Positions 57,409-64,000 of a stretch of 64,000 nt of DNA are shown here, piece by piece. Source of the DNA: an uncultured Glaciecola sp. (lineage in GTDB: Bacteria > Pseudomonadota > Gammaproteobacteria > Enterobacterales > Alteromonadaceae); the NCBI GenBank assembly GCA_905479945.1, contig CAJQOP010000025.1, positions 19,621 through 83,620 on the forward strand. The letters are read 5' to 3'. The position numbers were made by a program, and so were the translations under genes. Position 1 is the stretch's first letter, and each line of letters opens with the position of its first letter. The notes beneath the pieces are model-generated. The model worked only from the letters and a program-made list of their open reading frames with translations. It made no database searches and had not been told where the DNA came from.

Positions 57409-57988
57409 CTTTTAGTCCAAAGCATAAATTAGATTTTTTTAGGCCAAAAATACGACCATTAACATACTCGTAGTTGCTATATAGTTTTCCGTTTTGACGC
57501 CACGCCTGCTGCAAACCTTGTTCCTTGCCATCTACATAATGCATCTTTTTAAATAGCGCACCATCTTCATACCAAATTATAGAGTGTCCTTGCGATTTGC
57601 CTTGCTCGTAAAAGCTCTGCGTGCGTTGAATACCGTTTCCCCACCAACTGCTAACTTGACCATGCAAACGTGCATTAAAATAGTGAGATTCAAATGCTAG
57701 CTCACCGCTTTCAAACCATGTTTGTAGCTTTCCATGGCGCTTGCCATCTTCGTAACTCACTAGCGTATCCATCTTTCCATTTGAATGGTATGAAACTAAA
57801 TCACCTGTAAACAAAGCCCCTTGGTAATATCGAAGTCCTGTGCGTCTATCAATTGAAGCGAGGTTTTCAGGCACAGTAAGTAAACTCTTAGTCCCTATAC
57901 TATTTAATGAGTTTATCCTTGCGAATAAAAGCACAAATAAGACAAACCCAATAATTAGCGCCACAGTAGTGGTTTTACCGAATCGCAT
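57383..57988 (-). CDS. Membrane-anchored MORN-repeat (YwqK-like) protein
   Basis: 201 residues from ATG 57988, which overlaps the YHYH stop by 14 nt with AAGG upstream. An in-frame GTG at 58009 is the alternative. An N-terminal transmembrane helix (about 7-24) is followed by about six MORN_2-type repeats of the form GKxxGxxxxWxxNGxL (KRHGKLQTWFESGEL, KSQGHSIIWYEDGALF, KEQGLQQAWRQNGKLY). Annotation pipelines call this family YwqK antitoxin, but no toxin is paired here. It probably lies in the periplasm with SCO1 and the YHYH lipoprotein. Confidence 0.82.
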   Translation of the reverse strand: MRFGKTTTVALIIGFVLFVLLFARINSLNSIGTKSLLTVPENLASIDRRTGLRYYQGALFTGDLVSYHSNGKMDTLVSYEDGKRHGKLQTWFESGELAFESHYFNARLHGQVSSWWGNGIQRTQSFYEQGKSQGHSIIWYEDGALFKKMHYVDGKEQGLQQAWRQNGKLYSNYEYVNGRIFGLKKSNLCFGLKDEKIVSNY

Positions 57989-58748
57989 TGGGCGTGCCTT
58001 GATAGTCACCAGGAAACAAAATGTAATAGGTGTTTAGATACAATTCGTTTTGGATATGATAATGATAGGTAGCTTCTGTATGGTGCTGAGTAATACTTGT
58101 ATGACCACCAGAATCATCTAAATCGTTTGGATAAGTGCCCGTTGAATTGCATTTACGGCCAAATATAAAGAAACCATCTGCAATGATGCCAACTAAGTTA
58201 CTGTCGTCGTCGGTTATGGCTTTAGGCTCTAAATGGTAATGATAACTTGTGGGTCCTGTGTGAGCACCATTGTAATCTAAACCAGCAACCGCATTATCTA
58301 ATGGTTGATTTCCACCTTCTTGATCATTGTAAATAAGTGAACCACTCACTGCAATTCCAATACCTCCTAAACTCGTGGCTGAAGACGTTGTCGCTCGCTG
58401 CGGATTACCGAGGACCGTAAGCGTGTATGTGCCTACAAATCGATCGATAGTGCCAGGTACTAGCCTGTCAATAGTGGTTGCTACGGGCTCAATGTATAAA
58501 GGGTGAGTTGTCGACCAATAAGGTGATGTATGATTGGGTAAGCCATTGGTCTCAATAATCACATTCGCACCATCAATGACGGATGTAACATTGTCGGGTT
58601 CAAATTCTAAAAACGCATCGGGTAACATGGCTAACGGAGTATCGCCGCCACCGTCGACTGGGGTGGGTTCTTCGGTGTCAGATGAGCCACCACATGCGGC
58701 TAGCCCACTTACTAACAAAAGTAAACTTAGGGTATTTTTAATATTCAT
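57975..58748 (-). CDS. YHYH-domain lipoprotein
   Basis: 257 residues. The lipoprotein signal has lipobox GLAAC, followed by a Glu/Pro/Gly linker. The YHYH domain has two YHYH motifs (TSYHYHLEPKAI and EATYHYHIQNEL) plus DLDDSGGHTS and conserved GRKC. The His-rich signature is reminiscent of metal binding, but the family has no established function. First gene of the overlapping YHYH-MORN-SCO1 operon. A second YHYH gene lies at 63.5-64 kb. Confidence 0.88.
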   Translation of the reverse strand: MNIKNTLSLLLLVSGLAACGGSSDTEEPTPVDGGGDTPLAMLPDAFLEFEPDNVTSVIDGANVIIETNGLPNHTSPYWSTTHPLYIEPVATTIDRLVPGTIDRFVGTYTLTVLGNPQRATTSSATSLGGIGIAVSGSLIYNDQEGGNQPLDNAVAGLDYNGAHTGPTSYHYHLEPKAITDDDSNLVGIIADGFFIFGRKCNSTGTYPNDLDDSGGHTSITQHHTEATYHYHIQNELYLNTYYILFPGDYQGTPNAIR

Positions 58749-58974
58749 ATTTATCGCACTTTTAGCTTTGCCGATAAGGTATCAGCTAGATTAGGTAGCT
58801 ATTACGATATCGTTTAAATGTGCAAAAACTGTGCAGAACTGATGGAGATTATCGCATACGTGTAATACTTATCGTTAAAGCACATCATTCGTTATTCTTG
58901 CGGGTGCGAAATCTCTTATGGCTTGCTAAATTGCTTAATATAATTAGGGGTTTATATGCTTATTCGCTAGTTCC

Positions 58975-59006
58975 AAGGTCTTCCTCGATGTCTCGAGGAA
59001 GACCTT
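58975..59006. repeat. Perfect 14-bp hairpin with TGTC tetraloop
   Basis: AAGGTCTTCCTCGA (58975-58988) and its exact complement (58993-59006) enclose TGTC. No T-tract follows on either strand, so it is not a typical terminator. It lies upstream of the YHYH operon in a gene-free stretch. Confidence 0.55.
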
Positions 59007-59067
59007 ATGTTTGCGGTTATGTTTTAATAGTGTGGTCCATTATCGTCAATTGACGCTTAGAAGAAAT

Positions 59068-59238
59068 TCATTTTTTCAAGGCAACATCAGAATCCGCAAT
59101 TAAATAGATAGCGGCTGCATAGGCAGCTATGTTTTGCGCGAGTTCGTCGGGGTCAATTTTATCAAGTGTATCGTCTGGTGTGTGGTGTAAATCAAAATAG
59201 TCTCGGCCATTTTGATTTAAACGAATAGTCGATGTTCA
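59068..59238 (-). pseudogene. C-terminal remnant of an M28 family metallopeptidase
   Basis: The minus-strand frame reads STIRLNQNGRDYFDLHHTPD then DTLDKIDPDELAQNIAAYAA and a short end with TGA at 59068-59070. YFDLHHTPDDTLDKIDPxxLAxN is the hallmark end of M28 aminopeptidases, including the last zinc-site His. Only 56 codons are left, with a TGA just upstream, so the gene body was deleted. Confidence 0.75.
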
Positions 59239-59785
59239 ACAATAGGCCTGATTACTTCTGCAAGTCTGGCAATTTTCCGTTGCTAGCGAATTGATAAGTG
59301 CAGCTGAGACTAACATTAACTTCGACCTTTTAATAACCGCGGTAAGTATTTGCAGTAGCAATATATTCGATGAGTGTCGTTGGCAGGAAGCGGCTAATGA
59401 TAGAAAAAACACTCTTTCATGCCCTTATCATTCGCTACTTTGACTATCCGGAATGGAAGTGCAGCAGACCTTCGAAATTTCCAATCTCAAAGATTGCTTG
59501 TGACACAAATTTCCGACGAAAATTTGAACAGCCGGTGAGCCCTTTGACCGTATTGAAGACCTGGCTGATCGGGCAAGAATGGGCAGTTACCTGCCGTTGA
59601 GTTTGCGTGGAAAATGACTGCAATGCTATCGATTAGCAGTCATATTGGATTTTGAGTTTTCATTCTTAGGAGCAGTCATTCATAGTTTGTTGGCAAAATT
59701 ATGCATCTAAATTTGCAGTCGATAATACGATGTTTTTGAATACCAATATACTAAGTGACCCTGAGCCCTTTATTATAAAAAGTAC
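59239..59785. other. Gene-free stretch
   Basis: Frames here are interrupted and none has an RBS or recognisable product. A 76-codon plus-strand frame at 59370-59600 has no protein-like pattern. The section sits between the M28 remnant and the hexamer repeat and looks like decayed sequence. Confidence 0.4.
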
Positions 59786-59831
59786 CTATAACTATAACTA
59801 TAACTATAACTATAACTATAACTATAACTAT
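59786..59831 (+). repeat. Hexanucleotide microsatellite (CTATAA)7.7
   Basis: Seven perfect CTATAA units (59786-59827) and a partial CTAT, 86 bp upstream of the prepilin gene. The units create repeated TATAAC/TATAA strings that could act as alternative -10 elements. Copy-number change by slippage would move promoter parts by whole six-base steps. Confidence 0.95.
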
Positions 59832-59917
59832 GAATAATGGCTAATATGCTAACATGCAGGTATTTTGATAAAATCGCAAGAAATTCAAGGCTCTAGTGAA
59901 ACAAGGAACCATTCTCT

Positions 59918-60442
59918 ATGAACGGACAAGGTAAAAATACAGGTTTTACACTTGTAGAACTAATAATTGTTATAGTTATTTTGGGCATACTCGCGTTTAC
60001 TGCTGCGCCGCGGTTTATCGATATCGCTGGCGATGCTAAGGCAAGTCAGCTTAATAGTTTACGCGGCGCGCTCAAAAGTGGCGCTGAATTGGTATATGCA
60101 AAATCGGTGTTGCAGGGAAAGGAGTCTGGAAATAATCAATTTATTGATATAGATGGGGATGGCGTTGATGATGTTATTACGCACGCTGGTTATCCTGCGG
60201 TGGCTGGCCGCTGCACGCGGTTTTTGGGGCACGCGTCAATGTGGATGAACTTCGAGTTGCCAACAGAGTGAGTGGGCAACGATTTTGAAGGGGACTATTG
60301 GACGGGCACCGTTACTGGTGCAAGGTTTATTATATACCCTAAGGGATTTAGTGATAAGAGTGAGAACTGTTACGTTGAATATATAGAAGCGAGTGGAACG
60401 GTTCGTGACCTTTCTGTTGAAGCGGTTACCACTGGTTGTTAG
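59918..60442 (+). pseudogene. MSHA-like type IV prepilin with an in-frame stop
   Basis: The prepilin leader is GKNTG-FTLVELIIVIVILGIL (G-1/F+1, E+5), then APRFIDIAGDAKASQLNSLRG, an MSHA-pilin pattern. The frame stops at TGA 60269-60271 after FELPTE. Without any frame change it continues VGNDFEGDYWTGTVTGARF to a paired Cys region (SENCYVEY ... TTGC) and TAG at 60440-60442, giving about 174 codons. One nonsense mutation therefore removes the C-terminal disulfide region. No prepilin peptidase or assembly gene is nearby, so this is a stray copy. Confidence 0.85.
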
Positions 60443-60756
60443 TGATATGCATATATTTTCTTCTTAAATTAAGCCCTTTTTCTGATATTCGAGCGCCTTA
60501 CCTAATAATGTATTTGCTGGGCGGCAAGCCTAGCGGCCTTCAAATGGGACGGCACATCTTAATACATTTTATAACTAAGAATAACAGCTCATACTTCAGC
60601 CTACATTTGTGATTATAAAGTACACACATTAGGCTTCTTAGCCCTCGAGAAGGAGTCATTTCGGTATTTTCGATTGTCGCTCTCTAGAGCGGACGTTAAG
60701 ACACAAAAACACGTAATGTTATTTACTCTTGTTTTCAATCCTAAAAATTTTCTGTA
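60443..60756. other. Gap upstream of the phd-parE module
   Basis: AT-rich, no gene. A GC-richer patch near 60530-60555 has no recognisable hairpin. The functional part is the promoter immediately to the right. Confidence 0.3.
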
Positions 60757-60785
60757 TTGTCCAATTTAGTTATTTTAGCTATAAT
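60757..60785 (+). promoter_or_regulatory. Near-consensus sigma-70 promoter of the phd-parE operon
   Basis: TTGTCC (-35, 60757-60762), a 17-bp spacer and a perfect TATAAT (-10, 60780-60785), 27 bp before the antitoxin ATG. Strong promoters repressed by the antitoxin are usual for such modules. Confidence 0.8.
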
Positions 60786-60812
60786 TGTCAGGCAAACTTA
60801 AAGGTGGGTCTT

Positions 60813-61061
60813 ATGAAAAGTATAACAGCAACAGAAGCAAAAAATAATTTTGGCGATTTACTTATGAATGCGCAATCGTCCCCAGTCGCAATAACACGTA
60901 ATGGTAAGGAGCAGGGAATATTGCTGTCCATTAAAGAGTATTCAAAGCTCAAGCATCAAGCGATGCAGAGTGCTATAAGTGAGGGCGTAGAGAGTGGCTT
61001 TGATAGCAACTTGGATATGGATTCTATTAAAGCTGAAGCCCTAGCTAGGCTTCGCTCTTGA
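60813..61061 (+). CDS. Phd/YefM-family antitoxin
   Basis: 82 residues. The N-terminal Phd/YefM DNA-binding fold reads SITATEAKNNFGDLLMNAQS then SPVAITRNGKEQGILLS. The C-terminal part (SEGVESGFDSNLDMDSIKAE) would be the disordered toxin-neutralising tail. AAGGTGGG precedes the ATG. The stop overlaps the toxin start by 4 nt, typical of toxin-antitoxin operons. Probably autorepresses the promoter 27 bp upstream. Confidence 0.93.
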   Translation: MKSITATEAKNNFGDLLMNAQSSPVAITRNGKEQGILLSIKEYSKLKHQAMQSAISEGVESGFDSNLDMDSIKAEALARLRS

Positions 61062-61345
61062 AAATTAGTTTTTCTGCACTAGCAAAAGAAGATCTGATTG
61101 ATATTTGGTTGTACGGAGAAGATGTCTGGGGCGCACCTGTAGCTGACAGTTATTTAGATTCAATAGATACCTTCTTCAAGTCATTGAGTAAAGCGTCCGA
61201 AAAATACGCATTGAGAAGCGAATTTCAGCCTCCTGTACGAATCGCTCCTTTCAAAAAGCAATTAATTGTTTACATAGAAACTAAAACAGCAATCAAAATA
61301 ATCAGAGTCTTACATGAGTCTATGAATGTTCCGCAACACCTTTGA
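61058..61345 (+). CDS. ParE/RelE-superfamily toxin
   Basis: 95 residues from TTG overlapping the antitoxin stop (TTGA). ParE-type pattern: FSALAKEDLIDIWLYGEDVW, APVADSYLDSIDTFFKSL, then a basic strand region (RIAPFKKQLIVYIETK) and IIRVLHESMN. The catalytic triad of RelE ribonucleases is absent, so gyrase inhibition (ParE) is more likely than mRNA cleavage. Confidence 0.9.
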   Translation: MKISFSALAKEDLIDIWLYGEDVWGAPVADSYLDSIDTFFKSLSKASEKYALRSEFQPPVRIAPFKKQLIVYIETKTAIKIIRVLHESMNVPQHL

Positions 61346-61380
61346 TTTAGTATTGTGACCGCAATGCCTTCGATAACCGG

Positions 61381-61406
61381 TCATAGCATATCAATTTTTG
61401 CTATGA
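61381..61406. terminator. Bidirectional hairpin between the two toxin genes
   Basis: TCATAGCA (61381-61388) and TGCTATGA (61399-61406) pair around a 10-nt AT-rich loop in the 55-bp space between the convergent toxin stops. Confidence 0.5.
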
Positions 61407-61691
61407 GAATATGAGTCTCACATCATCCTTTCGAACCACACGAGATATTTCTACGAAGTCATGTTTTTCAATAAAATAGATCGAGTAGGTTTTAAATACG
61501 GCACGACGATAAAATTGACGAATTTCTCCAACGGCTTGAAACTGATTTGGGCTATTCGCGATTCTATCAAACATACTGCTAAGCTCATGATAGAAGGCTA
61601 GCGCACTATCTACGCCAAAATGATCTATTCCATAGTTAAAAATATCAACTAAGTCCTCATCAGCTTTTTGCGTTAATTTATAGCTGGCCAC
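61401..61691 (-). CDS. ParE-family toxin
   Basis: 96 residues: YKLTQKADEDLVDIFNYGID, FYHELSSMFDRIANSPNQF, then the basic strand RRAVFKTYSIYFIEKHD and ISRVVRKDDVR, the standard ParE layout. It overlaps the ParD stop by 14 nt. Distinct in sequence from the neighbouring toxin at 61058-61345. Confidence 0.92.
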   Translation of the reverse strand: MASYKLTQKADEDLVDIFNYGIDHFGVDSALAFYHELSSMFDRIANSPNQFQAVGEIRQFYRRAVFKTYSIYFIEKHDFVEISRVVRKDDVRLIFS

Positions 61692-61935
61692 TTATTGACC
61701 TATTGGCAAGAACGTCAGCCATAATATCTGCCGGTGTACGTTTCGAAAGGCCACTTTTTTCTGCAGCAACTAGCGCTTCTCGTATAACATTTACTTCGTC
61801 ATGTCTTGCTTGTTCTTTTCTAATAAGATCTCTAAGTAATTCGCTATCACTGGCATACTTACCCACAGACAATTGGGATTGTAACCATTCATTCTGCTGC
61901 TCAGTCAGCGTGATACTTTTCTTAACCATACCCAT
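61678..61935 (-). CDS. ParD-family antitoxin
   Basis: 85 residues from ATG 61935, which has AAGGTG 6 nt upstream; the frame remains open to 62052 without an RBS. Ribbon-helix-helix N-terminus (VKKSITLTEQQNEWLQSQLS, GKYASDSELLRDLIR) and a C-terminal toxin-binding helix region. First gene of the parDE pair. Confidence 0.92.
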   Translation of the reverse strand: MGMVKKSITLTEQQNEWLQSQLSVGKYASDSELLRDLIRKEQARHDEVNVIREALVAAEKSGLSKRTPADIMADVLANRSISGQL

Positions 61936-62057
61936 AACGTTCACCTTGGAGGATAAAATAGCATTAAATACTACCACTGGGAACGAATATTGCGAAGTGA
62001 TTATTTGGGAATAAAAGCGAAGATATGGTTCTTTGCTAAACCCCAGAGGCAACCACT

Positions 62058-62681
62058 ATGTATCAAATAGCAATTTACACGAAGAAAGAACCTTGGAATA
62101 AAAACAAGTTAGTAGGTCAAAAGCGCCCACTAACACTTCAGCAAATATGGGAAATTAGAGTAAGGCTCGAGCTCAATAAAGATCCTAAAGAGCTGGCACT
62201 GGTCAATTTGGGAATAGACAGCAAGTTAAGAGGATGTGACTTGGTATCATTGCGCGTAAGAGACATTGCGCATGGCACTACTGTTCAATCTCGTGCAATG
62301 ATTTTACAGCAAAAAACCGGAAAGACTGTCCAGTTTGAAATAACCAAAAAGGCGAGGAATGCAGTCGCTGCACTTATTAAGCAAAACAACCTTGCACATA
62401 GCGATTTTCTTTTTCAATCACGCAATGCTAATTCTATCCACTTATCTACCCGCCAATACAGTCGCATCCTAACTCGATGGATTGAATCAATAGGGTTAGA
62501 TGCTACCCAATATGGCACCCACACAATTCGACGAACCAAGCCCTCATTAATTTACAAAAAGACAAAGAATTTAAGAGCTTGCCAATTGTTACTTGGCCAC
62601 AGAAAACTTGAAAGCACAGTGCTTTACCTGGGTGTTGAAGTTGATGATGCATTGGAAATTTCTGCGGGTATAGACGCGTAG
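62058..62681 (+). CDS. Short tyrosine recombinase (phage-integrase family)
   Basis: 207 residues containing essentially only the catalytic domain. The first catalytic Arg is in SKLRGCDLVSLRVRDI, the HxxR box in GTHTIRRTK, the second His in LLLGHRKLESTV and the nucleophile Tyr in LYLGVEVDD. The usual N-terminal arm/core-binding domain (about 100 residues) is replaced by 35 residues, as in a group of solo integrases seen in proteobacterial genomes. It directly adjoins the parDE module. I find no att repeats. Confidence 0.85.
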   Translation: MYQIAIYTKKEPWNKNKLVGQKRPLTLQQIWEIRVRLELNKDPKELALVNLGIDSKLRGCDLVSLRVRDIAHGTTVQSRAMILQQKTGKTVQFEITKKARNAVAALIKQNNLAHSDFLFQSRNANSIHLSTRQYSRILTRWIESIGLDATQYGTHTIRRTKPSLIYKKTKNLRACQLLLGHRKLESTVLYLGVEVDDALEISAGIDA

Positions 62682-62856
62682 TGCAGAACATGAGACTTGA
62701 TACTGATTAAGTCTCGCTATCATTTACCCAATCTGTCGAAATGACCGCTCTATGGAATGACAACTAAAAATTCCTATACGACCGCTAATCGTTAGGTTTT
62801 GCCGACATTTGGAGGAGTTAAAAGTAATCTAAAGTTATCGAACTATTTTATGCTCA

Positions 62857-63042
62857 ATGACAACCATTAAGGGCATAAGAGATAAGGCAATAGTAGAGTG
62901 TTTGTATGCATCAGGGATTCGTCGCGGTGAGTTGGTTAAACTCAATCTATTAGATGTCGACTTTGCGCAGCATCAACTAAGAATTGTGATGGGTAAAGGT
63001 AAAGGAAATACTGTCAATTTAGCGGCCCTATTCGAGCGCTAA
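62857..63042 (+). pseudogene. Fragment of a second tyrosine recombinase (XerC/integron-integrase-like)
   Basis: 61 codons read TIKGIRDKAIVECLYASGIR then RGELVKLNLLDVDFAQHQL and GKGKGN, the segment around the first catalytic Arg of XerC/D or integron integrases. It then leaves the family pattern (TVNLAALFER) and stops within the 3' end of the opposing gene. The N-terminal domain and the HxxR...Y part are missing. It marks a recombination or insertion boundary. Confidence 0.75.
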
Positions 63043-63528
63043 ATCGCCGCTATAATCATTAGCATATTGCAGAATGATACGTTGCTTAATGCTATGGGTA
63101 GTTACTCTTGCAATGTTTATGTGCCCTTCATTTTCAGACATCGCATCCACCTCAAAGCTAAGTTTATGCAAAGAAGGCGGCATGTTAGTTATTGCAAAAA
63201 TAAATTGACTTTGATGGTTGTCAAGCTTGCTGCTAATTGACTCAAGAAGCAATTTAGTGGTTTTATTGGCAACAACTTTGCTATGTTGCTGCAAATAATC
63301 GTTCACTAACTCGACGTTATACACATTAGGTCTAATCCACAAATCATCTTCATCATAATGCTGAAGTAGCGCAAGATGCAAACCACCTAAGGGCACATTT
63401 ATAGTAAGTGACCATTCACTATTATTGTCTTGCTTGAATTCGTAGGTTGCTATGGCTGAGCTATGTGCATGCACGGTCTTTAACGAACCCAGAAAAAGCA
63501 GGCCAACAATTATGAGATACTTTTGCAT
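63028..63528 (-). CDS. Small secreted protein (DUF6702-like)
   Basis: 166 residues with a signal peptide (cleaved after VHA, mature HSSAIATYEF). The N-terminal His, beta-rich pattern and the segment IRPNVYNVELVNDYLQQHSK resemble DUF6702-type periplasmic proteins, but the match is weak. It follows the YHYH gene by 12 nt and is probably co-transcribed. The 3' end overlaps the recombinase fragment by 15 nt. Confidence 0.6.
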   Translation of the reverse strand: MQKYLIIVGLLFLGSLKTVHAHSSAIATYEFKQDNNSEWSLTINVPLGGLHLALLQHYDEDDLWIRPNVYNVELVNDYLQQHSKVVANKTTKLLLESISSKLDNHQSQFIFAITNMPPSLHKLSFEVDAMSENEGHINIARVTTHSIKQRIILQYANDYSGDLALE

Positions 63529-63540
63529 AAGGCGAGACTC

Positions 63541-64000
63541 CTAACGAATTGAGGGTGATGTTCTGGTGCTAACAGCGGCACCGATAATGCAAGAAGGTAA
63601 ACTTGGTGCATCAAGCGAAGCATGGTAATGATAAACACCATCCGGGTACTCAGTTGTTGCACCGGTATGTCCATTACAATCATCTAGGTCTGAAGGTACG
63701 ACTACTGAACCGGCGATAAGATCTTGGTATGCGTAAATGGGGTAGCCATCACGTGCAAATCCAGTTAGTGCGGTATTGTCTTGAGTAATATATGCGCTGC
63801 AGTCAGCTTGAGCATCTGTGCCTTGTGCCTCGTGCATTAGATCAGCAGATTCGGGAACAGCATGCCAATGATAGTAACCTGCTGGATCGTGGTGCCCTCC
63901 ACAATGGTCTAAAGAAGGAATATTACCGCCACGCGCTACAACAGAGGGAGGGTTTCCTGTAATTGGCACGCCATCAAGTGATAGCCCAATATGTTCCACT
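63541..64000 (-). CDS. YHYH-domain protein (5' end outside window)
   Basis: The visible 153 codons run off the right edge. They contain the YHYH-domain core: LDHCGGHHDPAGYYHWHAVP, FARDGYPIYAYQD, SDLDDCNGHTGATTEYPDG and VYHYHASLDAPS, with more histidine and cysteine than the copy at 57975-58748. The apparent GTG at 63999 is not a start, since the domain begins further upstream. It heads an operon with the small secreted protein at 63028-63528. Confidence 0.88.
   Translation of the reverse strand, partial: VEHIGLSLDGVPITGNPPSVVARGGNIPSLDHCGGHHDPAGYYHWHAVPESADLMHEAQGTDAQADCSAYITQDNTALTGFARDGYPIYAYQDLIAGSVVVPSDLDDCNGHTGATTEYPDGVYHYHASLDAPSLPSCIIGAAVSTRTSPSIR

Noticed and set aside
57383..57988. 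MORN/YwqK protein as antitoxin of a toxin-antitoxin pair
   Set aside because: No toxin gene is adjacent; it is embedded in an operon with SCO1 and a YHYH lipoprotein, and the antitoxin label of this family is only a pipeline name.
59370..59600. 76-codon plus-strand frame in the mobile block
   Set aside because: No RBS, no recognisable motif and composition like the surrounding non-coding DNA.
60269..60271. TGA in the pilin gene as a possible selenocysteine codon
   Set aside because: No SECIS-like hairpin is evident directly downstream and pilins are not selenoproteins; a nonsense mutation is the simpler reading.
1..64000. CRISPR arrays, rRNA or tRNA genes
   Set aside because: No regularly spaced direct repeats and no rRNA or tRNA-like sequences were seen on either strand by reading; a covariance-model scan was not possible here.

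Overview
The window reads as chromosome of a marine gammaproteobacterium, most likely of the Alteromonadales/Alteromonadaceae. This rests on AT-rich, Gram-negative coding sequence together with an MSHA-like prepilin, a 7TM-DISM diguanylate cyclase, a tricorn-type S41 peptidase, an alginate_export-type porin, paired YHYH-domain proteins and small CBS and cupredoxin proteins typical of that group. The genus is inferred, not shown. I see no rRNA, tRNA or CRISPR array.

Layout. 0-9.2 kb: moaC (cut by the left edge), a ketopantoate-reductase-like enzyme, a GC-richer XRE/DUF805 regulator, two alpha/beta hydrolases, a lone receiver protein, a nitrilase, a small membrane protein overlapping an ATP-grasp enzyme, and a porin. 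9.4-12.2 kb: a TetR repressor, an amine oxidase and a ChrR-like cupin, with matching palindromes upstream of the last two that suggest one regulon. 12.2-16.1 kb: CPA1 antiporter and small or DUF6090 proteins. 16.4-22.8 kb: a copper-handling island (CusA/CzcA tail remnant, CopC, CopD, NTF2-like protein, MerR regulator with a textbook 19-bp-spacer promoter, Cu+ P-type ATPase, cupredoxin) ending in gene remnants, including an IS91-type transposase start.

22.8-42 kb: thioredoxin 2, GST, pseudouridine synthase, serine hydrolase, SPFH/NfeD pair, YCII (DGPF) protein with an ECF42-type sigma factor, MsrB-MsrA, and an RND efflux operon whose outer-membrane gene is frameshifted by an exact 16-bp tandem duplication. 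A YhiN-type flavoprotein and a PaaX-like regulator coupled to a Rieske oxygenase follow. 42-54 kb: tricorn-like protease, degenerate secreted-protein pieces, CBS protein, 7TM-DISM/GGDEF cyclase, LysR/DUF1330 pair, and a CDGSH-glutamate synthase fusion.

54-64 kb: a BaeSR-like two-component system with a small secreted protein faces an overlapping YHYH-MORN-SCO1 operon. A second YHYH gene with a small secreted partner lies at the right edge. About 4 kb between the two groups is filled with decayed and mobile material: an M28 peptidase tail, a hexamer microsatellite, a prepilin gene with an in-frame stop, two convergent toxin-antitoxin modules, a short tyrosine recombinase and a recombinase fragment. 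This YHYH/SCO1 neighbourhood is the best candidate for an undescribed periplasmic system. The clearest molecular oddities are the 16-bp duplication in the efflux operon and the DKTAT phosphorylation motif of the copper ATPase.
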